NCBI GenBank assembly: GCA_938010765.1
Contig: CALLVX010000138.1
Span: forward strand, 1-42,426
Direction of reading: 5' to 3'
Length of the DNA stretch: 42,426 nucleotides
Origin: an uncultured Flavobacteriaceae bacterium
GTDB taxonomy: Bacteria > Bacteroidota > Bacteroidia > Flavobacteriales > Flavobacteriaceae
Each line of letters starts with the position of its first letter. Within the stretch, counting starts at the first letter, position 1. A program made the translations under genes and the position numbers. The notes beneath the pieces are model-generated. The model saw only the letters and a program-made list of their open reading frames with translations. It did not search any database and was not told the origin of the DNA. This document shows positions 7,531 to 15,709 of the stretch, one piece after another.

Positions 7531-8046
7531 GTGAAAATCATCTTGTTGGGGTATATGGGAAGTGGTAAATCTACCGTCGGAAAAAAACTCGCCGAACTGC
7601 TAAATTTTAAATTTATTGACCTCGATGCGTATATAGAAGCAGCAGAATCACTAAAAATACCGGCGATTTTCGAATTTAAGGGAGAAATCTACTTTCGCAA
7701 GAAAGAGTTTTATTATTTAAAGGAGATTTTGCAATCCCCAGAAAATGTAGTTCTTGCTACGGGAGGAGGTACGCCCTGCTATGGCAATAATATGAACGCC
7801 ATGCTCGAAGCTTCTAGAAATGTCATTTATTTACAAGTTTCGCTAAGCGGACTTGTAAATCGCTTGAGCAAAGAAAAGGAACATCGACCTCTGATCAAAG
7901 AGGTACCCAACAATGAACTGTTAGAATTTATAGGAAAACACTTGTTCGAACGCAGTTTCTACTATAATCAGGCTGCACAGATGGTTGCCTGCGACGCCAA
8001 GACTCCTGAGGCGATTGCTTTGGAAATACAAACATTGCTAGTCTAA
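7531..8046 (+). CDS. aroK: Shikimate kinase
   Basis: 171 residues, the normal size for shikimate kinase, which phosphorylates shikimate at the 3-hydroxyl in the aromatic amino-acid pathway in the cytoplasm. The Walker A loop is GYMGSGKST (7-15). The substrate-binding aspartates are in FIDLDAYIE (D30, D32), the arginine in GEIYFRKKE (R56) and the triple glycine in ATGGGTP (78-80), followed by a lid region with KEKEHRPLI. The start is a GTG at 7531, fixed by the alignment of MKIILLGYMGSGKS with the family N terminus. The gene overlaps the convergent phosphoribosyltransferase gene by nine bases. Confidence 0.95.
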   Translation: MKIILLGYMGSGKSTVGKKLAELLNFKFIDLDAYIEAAESLKIPAIFEFKGEIYFRKKEFYYLKEILQSPENVVLATGGGTPCYGNNMNAMLEASRNVIYLQVSLSGLVNRLSKEKEHRPLIKEVPNNELLEFIGKHLFERSFYYNQAAQMVACDAKTPEAIALEIQTLLV

Positions 8047-8535
8047 ATAGACCATATCGTTCTTAGCTTGGAACTTTACGTGTACATGCTCCTGTAAGGA
8101 AGTTGATAAGGAAATTCCCTTATAATCTGCCTTTACAGGGTATTTCTTATGGTTCCGGTTTACGAGTACGGCCGTTTTCAATTGTTTTAAAGGGGTCTTT
8201 AAAAAATGGAAGACACCATAGATTAGGGTAGTGCCAGAATTTAGAACATCATCTACCAGTACTACAGATTTATGCGCATACCCCGCTTGGGTCATAGAAG
8301 TGGTAACACCACTAGATAAAGGGTCGTTCTTATCCATATGTACTTTGCACAATAAAATATCGGCTTCGGTAATTGTCCTAAGCACCCTTTGTATTTTTTT
8401 TGCGAAGTTAAGACCTCCGCCTTCGATACCCGCAATGACGATTTCTCTCTCCTCAACATTGGCCTCGTAAATCTGATACGCGATTCGCCGAATGGTGTGC
8501 TGAATTTGTTGGTGCGATAAAATTGTATTATCCAT
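8038..8535 (-). CDS. Type I phosphoribosyltransferase (PyrR-like)
   Basis: 165 residues with the type I PRTase core. The signature PRPP-binding loop VVLVDDVLNSGTTL is at about 91-104, with the PPi-loop region AGIEGGGLNFAK near 35-46. The C-terminal hood is short. Length and layout resemble the bacterial PyrR/uracil-PRT-like group widespread in Bacteroidota, but the substrate base cannot be determined and no pyrimidine genes are nearby. It converges on aroK with a nine-base overlap. Confidence 0.85.
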   Translation of the reverse strand: MDNTILSHQQIQHTIRRIAYQIYEANVEEREIVIAGIEGGGLNFAKKIQRVLRTITEADILLCKVHMDKNDPLSSGVTTSMTQAGYAHKSVVLVDDVLNSGTTLIYGVFHFLKTPLKQLKTAVLVNRNHKKYPVKADYKGISLSTSLQEHVHVKFQAKNDMVYLD

Positions 8536-8742
8536 AACAAGAATCGTTTACTCGATAATCGAGATTTATACCTGCCTGCCAGCGGGCAAGTTACTCCGAC
8601 ATCTGCTCGAAAAGTGTTCAGACGGGCTTGTGTCGAAATCAAATGTTCAACTTCTTTTCTATGCCTCGCGGGCTTGCCGCGAAGTGGTTTGCTTCTCAAA
8701 GATAAAGAAGCTTTTGTTAAGTACGGTACTTGAGCGAGGTAC

Positions 8743-9147
8743 TTATTCTTCCTCTGAGCTGGCTTGCTGAAAGAAATCGTCATCAGTGTCAAGGTATCCA
8801 TCTATTTCCCGACGGTCGCGCTTTGTAGGTCGTCCAGTGCCCTTTTTACGATAATAGTCTTTAGAATATTTAAGAAGCTCGTTTTTCTCAAAGGCCTCTT
8901 TTGGGGTGGTGTCTTTTCGATAGATATCTACCAGTTTGGCACCCACCCGACTTTCTGGGACGTCTAAAACGGTTAGTTCATAGTTGATTTGATTCTTACG
9001 CACCACGATGGTATCCATGGCATAGACATCCCTAGAAGGTTTTACTACTTGCCCGTTCACTTTCACGTGTCCCTTTTTACAAGCGGTAGTGGCTATATTT
9101 CTGGTCTTGAAATAGCGGGTACTCCAAAGGTATTTATCAATGCGCAT
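8743..9147 (-). CDS. hslR: S4-domain RNA-binding protein, heat shock protein 15 (HslR) family
   Basis: 134 residues. The S4 fold occupies the N terminus: MRIDKYLWSTRYFKTRNIAT, then CKKGHVKVNGQVVKPSRDV, the RNA-binding hairpin characteristic of Hsp15/RqcP-like proteins that bind stalled 50S subunits. The basic middle part (DYYRKKGTGRPTKRDRREID) also matches the family, and the acidic tail (DTDDDFFQQASSEEE) is common in flavobacterial copies. Between it and the PRTase gene are about 200 non-coding bases with GC-rich inverted motifs (CCTGCCTGCC with GGGCA). Role in translation quality control is from family knowledge. Confidence 0.88.
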   Translation of the reverse strand: MRIDKYLWSTRYFKTRNIATTACKKGHVKVNGQVVKPSRDVYAMDTIVVRKNQINYELTVLDVPESRVGAKLVDIYRKDTTPKEAFEKNELLKYSKDYYRKKGTGRPTKRDRREIDGYLDTDDDFFQQASSEEE

Positions 9148-9194
9148 CTACAATCCAAAATCTTTGTTAAGACTCCGACAAAAATAACTGAAAA

Positions 9195-9227
9195 TTGTAT
9201 CTTGCGCCCCAAAAGTTGCTAATTTCG
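9195..9227 (+). promoter_or_regulatory. Probable Bacteroidota promoter, FKBP lipoprotein gene
   Basis: A TTG at 9195-9197 and a -7 element TAATTTCG at 9220-9227 lie 22 bases apart, near the Bacteroidota spacing. The ATG follows five bases after the -7 element, so the transcript would be almost leaderless. Confidence 0.4.
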
Positions 9228-9232
9228 CACAA

Positions 9233-10186
9233 ATGAAAATAAACCAAGTTTTTCTTGTAATACTGTTGGTAGGCCTAGTTTGGTCCTGCAAAAATGATGA
9301 TAACGATTCTGATATTGAGGTAATTCCCCCAAGACTTTTGGCTGAGGTCATTGTGGAGGACGATGCGGCCTTGATCGAATACATGCAAACGCATTTTTAT
9401 AATTATGAGGAGTTTGAGAACCCGCCGGCCGATTTTGATTATCATGTTCGCATTGATACCATTGCCGGGGCAAATGCTGATAAAACCCCTATTTTTGGTA
9501 GACCAGAATTAAAAAGTGAAACTGTTACAGTTTCATCGACCGCCTTTGGTCTTGATACGGTAGAAGATGATATTCCACATACATTTTATTATTTAAATGC
9601 AAGATCAGGAATCGGTGTAAACCCGACCAGAGTTGATTCGGTCTATGTCAAATATCAAGGATTCGTTTTAGATGGTACGGTATTCGATAGCAACTTGGGC
9701 GCTCCTATTTGGTTGGATCTTGAAGGAACATTGACACAATCGAACCCAGGTACGATTCGCGGTTTTAAGAAAGGCCTGCCTAAATTTAAATCGGGAGGTG
9801 AAATTACGGTAAACGAGGATGGTACTTTTGATGTAGAGAAGTTCGGTTCCGGTGTTATTTTCTTACCCTCTGGATTGGGTTATTTTAGAGGAACACAACC
9901 TGGCGGGGCCTATGAACCACTTGTTTTTACCGTTGAATTATTGGTTGCCAATACAGCCGACCACGATCAGGATGGCGTACCCAGTATCTTAGAAGATTTG
10001 AACAATAATGAAAACCTTTTGGATGAAAATACCGATTCGGACGGTTTTCCCAACTATTTAGACAATGATGACGACGGCGATGAAATAGGTACCATAGACG
10101 AAATAATTATCAACGAAAACGGCACTATAGAATTCCCTGATACCGATGGTGACGGTATTCCCGACTATTTGGACAGTGATAGTTAA
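9233..10186 (+). CDS. FKBP-type peptidyl-prolyl isomerase lipoprotein with acidic calcium-repeat-like tail
   Basis: 317 residues. A lipoprotein signal ends at C19 (LVWSC), so the mature protein is membrane anchored. The central part (about 136-240) carries FKBP features: VYVKYQGFVLDGTVFDSN, the RGFKKGLPKFKSGGE stretch and IFLPSGLGYF, with VFTVELL at the end. The last 75 residues are a run of DxDxDG-type motifs (DHDQDGVPS, DENTDSDGFPNYLD, DTDGDGIPDYLDSDS) like thrombospondin type-3 calcium-binding repeats. Flavobacteria have related FKBP lipoproteins, some tied to gliding, but no gld gene is nearby. It is monocistronic and ends at a strong terminator. Confidence 0.85.
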   Translation: MKINQVFLVILLVGLVWSCKNDDNDSDIEVIPPRLLAEVIVEDDAALIEYMQTHFYNYEEFENPPADFDYHVRIDTIAGANADKTPIFGRPELKSETVTVSSTAFGLDTVEDDIPHTFYYLNARSGIGVNPTRVDSVYVKYQGFVLDGTVFDSNLGAPIWLDLEGTLTQSNPGTIRGFKKGLPKFKSGGEITVNEDGTFDVEKFGSGVIFLPSGLGYFRGTQPGGAYEPLVFTVELLVANTADHDQDGVPSILEDLNNNENLLDENTDSDGFPNYLDNDDDGDEIGTIDEIIINENGTIEFPDTDGDGIPDYLDSDS

Positions 10187-10234
10187 ACAAAACGAGCATT
10201 TCTTTAAAACGGGAATCTTTTGAAAAGCACCAAT

Positions 10235-10270
10235 AAAAAAGCCCCTGACGTTACAGTCAGGGGCTTTTTT
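10235..10270. terminator. Strong bidirectional terminator
   Basis: AAAAAAGCCCCTGAC (10235-10249) and GTCAGGGGCTTTTTT (10256-10270) pair perfectly around a six-base loop. It lies between two convergent genes and can end both transcripts. Confidence 0.9.
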
Positions 10271-10285
10271 ATTGTAGAGGCGTTT

Positions 10286-10900
10286 TTACAAACGAAGAGA
10301 AACCGCAAAGATAATTTGAGAGGGGCGAGAATCTACCCTACCGTCGATTTCCGGGGTGATATTATTGCTTACGAAGTCAGCTTCGTTCTGCGAGAAACCA
10401 CGTTCGTAGCGAACGTCAAAACCAAGTTTGCCTAGGTTTACGCCAGCTCCAATGTGCAACCCTACCGAGAAATCATTCTCAGCATCATTGATACTAAAAT
10501 TCTCTAGGTCGTTTTTGAGCATGTATTGAAAAGCGGGTCCCGCAAAAATGTGAACAGGCCCCACAACTTTGACCCCTAATAAAACAGGAAGGTCTAATTT
10601 GGAAACGTCGTACGTGTTAGTAAGGTTATTGACCTCATAGCTGCTCGAAGTTCTTGTGTAAATAAGTTCGGGCCGTACGTATAATTTCCCCAGCTCGAGT
10701 TTTCCAAAGATCCCGACATGGTAGCCTACTTTTCCGTCAGAACCTTGAACCAGGTTTTCCGCGGCATTCCCAACAGAGGCGATCAAATCTCCATTCTGAG
10801 TGTAATTGAGTCCGGCTTTGATTCCGAAACCTGAATCGGTTTGTGCAAATGCGGTAGCGCCCATAAGGGTGCAAACCACCAATAGAAGTGTTTTTTTCAT
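10286..10900 (-). CDS. Outer-membrane beta-barrel protein (PorT/OmpW-like porin family)
   Basis: 204 residues. A signal peptide (MKKTLLLVVCTLMGATAFAQ) is followed by alternating strands with the FGIKAGLNYTQNGD start typical of the 'outer membrane beta-barrel' family of Bacteroidota. Further strands include YHVGIFGKLELGKLYVRPELIYT, LDLPVLLGVKVVGPVHIFAGPAF, and a last strand ending QIIFAVSLRL (C-terminal aromatic/hydrophobic barrel ending). Eight strands are likely. Function is unknown beyond an outer-membrane location. It lies downstream of the transketolase pair on the same strand, about 50 bases away. Confidence 0.85.
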   Translation of the reverse strand: MKKTLLLVVCTLMGATAFAQTDSGFGIKAGLNYTQNGDLIASVGNAAENLVQGSDGKVGYHVGIFGKLELGKLYVRPELIYTRTSSSYEVNNLTNTYDVSKLDLPVLLGVKVVGPVHIFAGPAFQYMLKNDLENFSINDAENDFSVGLHIGAGVNLGKLGFDVRYERGFSQNEADFVSNNITPEIDGRVDSRPSQIIFAVSLRL

Positions 10901-10947
10901 AATGAATGTGTTCTTTAGTGTAGCACTAGCAGCAAGAATGATGCCAG

Positions 10948-11901
10948 TTACTTTCTCTTAATTACATTCAAAACGGCCTGTGTAATGGCTTTATTGTTTA
11001 GGCCATACTTCTCCATTAATTGTTCAGGAGTACCGCTTTCCCCAAAAGTATCGTTGGTAGCCACAAACTCTTGTGGCGTAGGATGCTTTGTAGCAAGCAC
11101 TCTGGCAATACTTTCACCCAAACCACCGAGGTGATTGTGTTCTTCGGCCGTTACGATGCAACCTGTTTTTTTAACAGACTTTAACACGGCCTCTTCATCT
11201 AGGGGTTTAATCGTATGAATGTTGATTACCTCTGCCGAGATACCCTGACTTTCCAAGTTTTCGGCGGCGATCAGCGCTTCCCAAACCAAGTGTCCGGTGG
11301 CTACAATTGTCACATCGGTTCCTTCATTTAACATCAGGGCCTTTCCGATTTCGAATTTTTGATCTGCCGGTGTAAAGTTCGCCACCTTTGGGCGCCCAAA
11401 ACGCAGGTAAACAGGCCCTTCGTACTCCGCAATCGCGATAGTAGCCGCCTTGGTCTGATTGTAGTCACAAGGGTTAATAACGGTCATGCCCGGTAGCATT
11501 TTCATAAGGCCGATATCTTCCAATATTTGATGCGTGGCCCCATCTTCCCCTAAGGTAAGCCCGGCATGGGAGGCACAGATTTTTACATTTTTATCGGAGT
11601 AGGCGATCGATTGGCGTATCTGATCATAGACCCTTCCTGTAGAAAAGTTGGCAAAGGTACCCGTAAAAGGGATTTTTCCGCCAATCGTGAGTCCGGCTGC
11701 GATACCCATCATATTGGCTTCGGCAATTCCTATTTGAAAGAAGCGATCGGGATTCTCTTCAATAAATTGATTTATTTTCAAAGAACCGATCAAATCGGCG
11801 CATAAGACGACCACATTCGGGTTGGTTCTCCCTAATTCGGTCATTCCGGCACCATAACCACTTCTTGTATCGTTCTTTCCTTGATCTATGTATTTTTTCA
11901 T
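10948..11901 (-). CDS. Transketolase, C-terminal subunit (split enzyme)
   Basis: 317 residues from the start MKKYIDQGKNDTRSGYGAGM; the frame extends seven codons further upstream, but this ATG fits the family. It corresponds to the pyrimidine-binding and C-terminal domains of transketolase: VVVLCADLIGSL, IGIAEANMMGIAAGL (the glutamate that activates thiamin diphosphate), SHAGLTLGEDGATHQ, then the TVIVATGHLVWEAL and EEHNHLGGLGE parts of the last domain. With the upstream gene it forms a two-polypeptide enzyme for the non-oxidative pentose phosphate pathway, as is common in Bacteroidota. The genes are 63 bases apart and clearly one operon. Confidence 0.92.
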   Translation of the reverse strand: MKKYIDQGKNDTRSGYGAGMTELGRTNPNVVVLCADLIGSLKINQFIEENPDRFFQIGIAEANMMGIAAGLTIGGKIPFTGTFANFSTGRVYDQIRQSIAYSDKNVKICASHAGLTLGEDGATHQILEDIGLMKMLPGMTVINPCDYNQTKAATIAIAEYEGPVYLRFGRPKVANFTPADQKFEIGKALMLNEGTDVTIVATGHLVWEALIAAENLESQGISAEVINIHTIKPLDEEAVLKSVKKTGCIVTAEEHNHLGGLGESIARVLATKHPTPQEFVATNDTFGESGTPEQLMEKYGLNNKAITQAVLNVIKRK

Positions 11902-11964
11902 TAGATGTCGTTTTTTGATCAATACCGCTAAATCGGATGACTGACCACTCTTAAAGTTAATTTG

Positions 11965-12810
11965 TTAGTAGTCACCTAGGGTTTCTGCATTCTGTTCAAG
12001 TCCAATGGCCAATTGCTCGTCATTGGGTGCCTTTCCGTGCCAGGCATGGGTGTGCATCATAAAGTCGACCCCGTTCCCCATAATGGTATGTAAGAGTACG
12101 CAAATCGGTTTCCCTTTGCCGGTTCTGCTTTTGGCTTCTTTCATACCCTTGACCACTGCTTCCAGATTGTTTCCTTCCTCAATATCCATCACTTCCCAAC
12201 CGAATGCCTCGAATTTTGCCCGTAGGTCTCCCATGGGCAATACATCATCCGTTGAACCATCGATCTGTTGCCCGTTCAAATCGATTGTTGTGATTAAATT
12301 ATCTACTTTATTCCCGGCGGCATACATAATCGCCTCCCAGTTTTGCCCTTCCTGTAGCTCCCCATCACCGTGAAGACTATACACCAAATGGGAATCGTTG
12401 TTCAATTTCTTAGCCAAAGCGGCTCCGATAGCGACAGACATTCCTTGCCCTAGCGAACCAGAAGCAATGCGCACCCCTGGTAAACCCTCATGGGTGGTAG
12501 GGTGGCCCTGTAAACGCGAATTGATCAAGCGAAAGGTATTTAATTCCGCTACAGGAAAATAACCTCTCCTTGCCAGTACGCTGTAAAAAACAGGCGATAT
12601 ATGACCGTTTGATAGAAAGAACAGATCTTCGCCCACCCCGTTCATATCAAAACCGTCTTTTAGGTCCATTACCTCATTGTAGAGGCTTACCAAAAATTCT
12701 GTGCATCCCAAAGATCCCCCGGGATGACCAGAATTTACCTTGTGAACCATTCGTATAATGTCGCGACGTGTTTGTCGCGTTAAATCTTCTAATTGCTGTA
12801 ATGTCGGCAT
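11965..12810 (-). CDS. Transketolase, N-terminal subunit (split enzyme)
   Basis: 281 residues from MPTLQQLEDLTRQTRRDI; an upstream in-frame extension of 17 codons looks non-coding. This is the thiamin-diphosphate-binding half: NSGHPGGSLGCTE, LSNGHISPVFYSVLA, SGSLGQGMSVAIGAALA, and the ThDP motif HGDGELQEGQNWEA ... LNGQQIDG. The end MMHTHAWHGKAPN also fits. It works with the C-terminal subunit encoded downstream to transfer two-carbon units between sugar phosphates in the cytoplasm. Confidence 0.92.
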   Translation of the reverse strand: MPTLQQLEDLTRQTRRDIIRMVHKVNSGHPGGSLGCTEFLVSLYNEVMDLKDGFDMNGVGEDLFFLSNGHISPVFYSVLARRGYFPVAELNTFRLINSRLQGHPTTHEGLPGVRIASGSLGQGMSVAIGAALAKKLNNDSHLVYSLHGDGELQEGQNWEAIMYAAGNKVDNLITTIDLNGQQIDGSTDDVLPMGDLRAKFEAFGWEVMDIEEGNNLEAVVKGMKEAKSRTGKGKPICVLLHTIMGNGVDFMMHTHAWHGKAPNDEQLAIGLEQNAETLGDY

Positions 12811-13038
12811 GGATTGTTTTTTACGATGCCCAAAAATAGGGGCAATCTTTTGTGTAGGCAAGGGTAGTTATTACAACTTATTAACTGGGCGAAACACTTT
12901 CTTCCAGATTATTGGAATAAAAAGGTGGGTCTGGTGAGGTGGAAAAAAGGAGAGCTGTTTTTTGGAGCGCTAACCTACTAGTTTTTAGGAGGTAGCTTAC
13001 GACGAATTCCTTCTTTTTTTGTTTGCCGAATTAAGTAC

Positions 13039-13914
13039 TTATTGATAGATCTTGATATAATCGACGACCATGGGACTTTCGATGAAATTCGGGTCAATAT
13101 CGGGCTCAATCGCAATATTCAATAAGAGATAATAAGGAGCGTCATAGGGCCAGGTATCCGAGTTCCTTACAGAAGGTTGGTATCGAAAATGTTCGACCCC
13201 ATCAATACCGAAAATCATTTTCTCTTTAGACCATTCGAGTGTATAGTCGTGAAATACAGTCGATACATCATGTACTTTTTGCCCTGCAACATTCTTGACG
13301 TTGTGACCATAACTTGAACCGTTGTGCACGGCACTTGAAACATAATCTTGATTCTTGCCCCAATGTTCAAGGATATCGATCTCTCCACAAGAAGGCCACT
13401 TGGTCGTTCCAAAACCTTGATTATCCCAATAGGCACCATCTTCGTCAATATTTTTATTGAGCATCCAGATAGCGGGCCAAGTGCCCGTACCCGTCGGAAG
13501 TTTTGCACGAATTTCGATTCGACCGTATGTAAAAGCAAATTTTGAATTCAACCTTGCCGCCGTGTATTGTTTGAGCTGTCCTTGATCCTCAAAAGCTTCT
13601 TTTTTGGCAACTAAATTCAAATAACCATCTTTTAGGTATGTATTCGTTCCACGATCGGTATAATGCTGCAGCAAACCGCCCCACCAACTGCCACCGGGCG
13701 GAAGCATGGTTTGATGAAACCATTTCTCTTGGTCTATTGCGCCTTCACCATCAAACTCATCGGACCATACCAAAGAATCGAATTTTGAATCCAAATCAAC
13801 TAGGTTACTTTCCTCGGAAACAGCACGCCTGTTTTTTGACAAATCGAAAGTTAGACATGATAGTAAAACGAGTCCGGCGAATGAAAGCATGTACACTTTA
13901 AAGGATGTAGTCAT
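13039..13914 (-). CDS. Glycoside hydrolase family 16 beta-glucanase, lipoprotein
   Basis: 291 residues. A lipoprotein signal ends at C20 (LVLLSC), placing the enzyme on the cell envelope. The GH16 jelly roll starts at LVWSDEFDG and includes YGRIEIRAKLPTGTGTWPAI. The catalytic motif is GEIDILEHWG with nucleophile E178, D180 and acid/base E183. A WP(S)CGEID context, WPYDAPYYLLLNIAI and the final MVVDYIKIYQ are the usual laminarinase-type landmarks. It most likely cuts beta-1,3-(or mixed-link) glucans such as laminarin. It is not within a SusC/SusD locus in this window. A TTG six bases upstream is a less likely start. Confidence 0.9.
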   Translation of the reverse strand: MTTSFKVYMLSFAGLVLLSCLTFDLSKNRRAVSEESNLVDLDSKFDSLVWSDEFDGEGAIDQEKWFHQTMLPPGGSWWGGLLQHYTDRGTNTYLKDGYLNLVAKKEAFEDQGQLKQYTAARLNSKFAFTYGRIEIRAKLPTGTGTWPAIWMLNKNIDEDGAYWDNQGFGTTKWPSCGEIDILEHWGKNQDYVSSAVHNGSSYGHNVKNVAGQKVHDVSTVFHDYTLEWSKEKMIFGIDGVEHFRYQPSVRNSDTWPYDAPYYLLLNIAIEPDIDPNFIESPMVVDYIKIYQ

Positions 13915-13959
13915 AAACAATTACATTTAATAGGCTTTCTGAAATGTTCGTTAAGATGG

Positions 13960-15591
13960 CTAGCCTTGTCTTGCAAATATAAGGTTCTCGAGGTTTTGTC
14001 TAGACAATTTAAACCCTTCTATATTCCCTGCGGTGTTGAAGATGAAATCAATCTTTCCAAAATAACTGTTGTTGGCAAACAGAACAGTTTCTGAATAGAA
14101 GTCTAATTCAATAGTTTCATCATTTGGTAGCTTGACATTTAGTCGGTTCTTTATCAATACAATCTCAAAAAGACTGTTGTGTTCCCTACTCTTGTAAATA
14201 CCGGTAAATTGGCGAAGATCAAAAGCTGAGTTCTTTGCAATTGGTGGGATAACGCGTTTGGCATAGTAGTTAAAATCTACCAATCGTAGATCAAAACCAT
14301 CCTCATTGAAGGTAATGGTTGAAAATGGCCAAGGCCCTTCAAAGGAATTCGTTCCAATTCTTGGGAGCATGGCTTCGTCTTTGGTTCCAAAAATTTGGAT
14401 GAATAGATCGCCCTCCTTGACCAGAACGGTATAGTAAGCCCCAGGATTTAACTCGTAGGTACCTTCATGAATAGCAATGTCGACCGATGGAGGTGTTTGT
14501 TTGGGGGCATCAATAAATTCTTTTAAGAGTATTTCCAACGCGTTATATACAATATCATAGCCAGAAAATCCGCCTGCATTTGACACGAACACCAGGCTTA
14601 GGTTGTGCCGAGGAGCGTGCACAATATAGGAACGGTAGCTTTCTGTTCCACCGCCATGAAATACGATATCAACGCCTTTGTAGTTTTCAAATTGGATTCC
14701 CATGCCGTATTCGATCACCCTTCCCGAGTTCAGAACTGTTGGTACCTGCATCTTTGCGAGGTATTTCTGAAACACATTGTTGTGATCCAAAAAGTTTTGC
14801 GACCATTTTATTAAATCATCTAAACTTGAATAGACACCTGAAGCACCCATTGTGCTAATTTTTACTGGGTTTTGAACATGTTCCTCGCCTTTCTGGGAAT
14901 AAGAGTAGGCTCTGTTGTAAACAACTTTGGTATGGTCGCCAACGGCTTGGCTATCGTGCATGTCAAGTTTGGTGAATATTTTTTCTTTTAGTTGTTCTCC
15001 AAACGGTTTTTTTCCTACAATTTCAATGATTCGAGAAAGCAATACATATCCGGTGTTGTTGTATTGATAATCATCTCCCGGCCTGAAATTGAATGTTCTT
15101 ATATTGAATAACATGTGCAAGACTTCTTCATGCGTCATTTGATCCGCTCCTTTGAACTTGGCCAGTTCATCTACATTGGGCAGGCCGTGGGTGTGATTGG
15201 TTAATTGTTTGATGGTGATTTTATATGGCAAATCGCCTAATTCAGGGAGATAGGTACGGATATCGTCCTGGAGTGAGAGTTGTCCTTCTTCCGCTAATAT
15301 CATGACCAATAACGTGGTAAGCTGTTTGGAGTTTGAGGCAATATTGAAAACAGTGTTGCCAGAGAGGGGAACTTGGTATTCCAGGTTTGCCAGGCCAATG
15401 GTTTTTTGAAGTAGCACCTCCCCATTTTTGATGACGGCAAAAGCACTACCAGGTATCTTGTTCGTATAGTGTGAGGTAAAAAGGGAATCTACTTGGTTTA
15501 GTACTCTGTTACTTGTGTCTTGTGCAGTGATGTCAAAGGACTGGATGATTAAAAATAAAGCAATCGAAATTAGTTGAAGGGTACGTTTCAT
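13960..15591 (-). CDS. Secreted serine hydrolase, beta-lactamase class C/PBP family
   Basis: 543 residues from MKRTLQLISI; the open frame continues 71 codons upstream but that part overlaps the regulator gene and is not protein-like. A Sec signal peptide ends near A23. The active-site set is complete: SNSK (S86, K89), YNN (Y177, N179) and HGG (312-314). The C-terminal 200 residues form a separate lipocalin-like beta domain often found in D-aminopeptidase/ClbP-like or esterase members. It may act as a peptidase, esterase or cell-wall enzyme; true beta-lactamase activity cannot be inferred. The AraC-type gene 118 bases upstream on the same strand is its likely regulator. Confidence 0.88.
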   Translation of the reverse strand: MKRTLQLISIALFLIIQSFDITAQDTSNRVLNQVDSLFTSHYTNKIPGSAFAVIKNGEVLLQKTIGLANLEYQVPLSGNTVFNIASNSKQLTTLLVMILAEEGQLSLQDDIRTYLPELGDLPYKITIKQLTNHTHGLPNVDELAKFKGADQMTHEEVLHMLFNIRTFNFRPGDDYQYNNTGYVLLSRIIEIVGKKPFGEQLKEKIFTKLDMHDSQAVGDHTKVVYNRAYSYSQKGEEHVQNPVKISTMGASGVYSSLDDLIKWSQNFLDHNNVFQKYLAKMQVPTVLNSGRVIEYGMGIQFENYKGVDIVFHGGGTESYRSYIVHAPRHNLSLVFVSNAGGFSGYDIVYNALEILLKEFIDAPKQTPPSVDIAIHEGTYELNPGAYYTVLVKEGDLFIQIFGTKDEAMLPRIGTNSFEGPWPFSTITFNEDGFDLRLVDFNYYAKRVIPPIAKNSAFDLRQFTGIYKSREHNSLFEIVLIKNRLNVKLPNDETIELDFYSETVLFANNSYFGKIDFIFNTAGNIEGFKLSRQNLENLIFARQG

Positions 15592-15709
15592 TTGAATTGA
15601 ATTTTGTTTGAGTACAAATAAAACGTACGGAGACGGATGAAGGGTTTTAGAAAAGAAAGTCGAACCCTTTTTACTAACAAAAAAAGGTTCGAATAAAAGT
15701 TGTACTTTT

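Noticed and set aside
8292-8801. 169-residue minus-strand frame across the PRTase and HslR genes
   Set aside because: Shadow of two real genes, with no domain of its own.
10220-10435. 71-residue plus-strand frame over the terminator
   Set aside because: It covers the terminator hairpin and the reverse side of the outer-membrane protein gene.
11965-12861. Longer transketolase N subunit starting at 12861
   Set aside because: The extra 17 residues (PIFGHRKKQS) are not family-like; the start MPTLQQL at 12810 fits.
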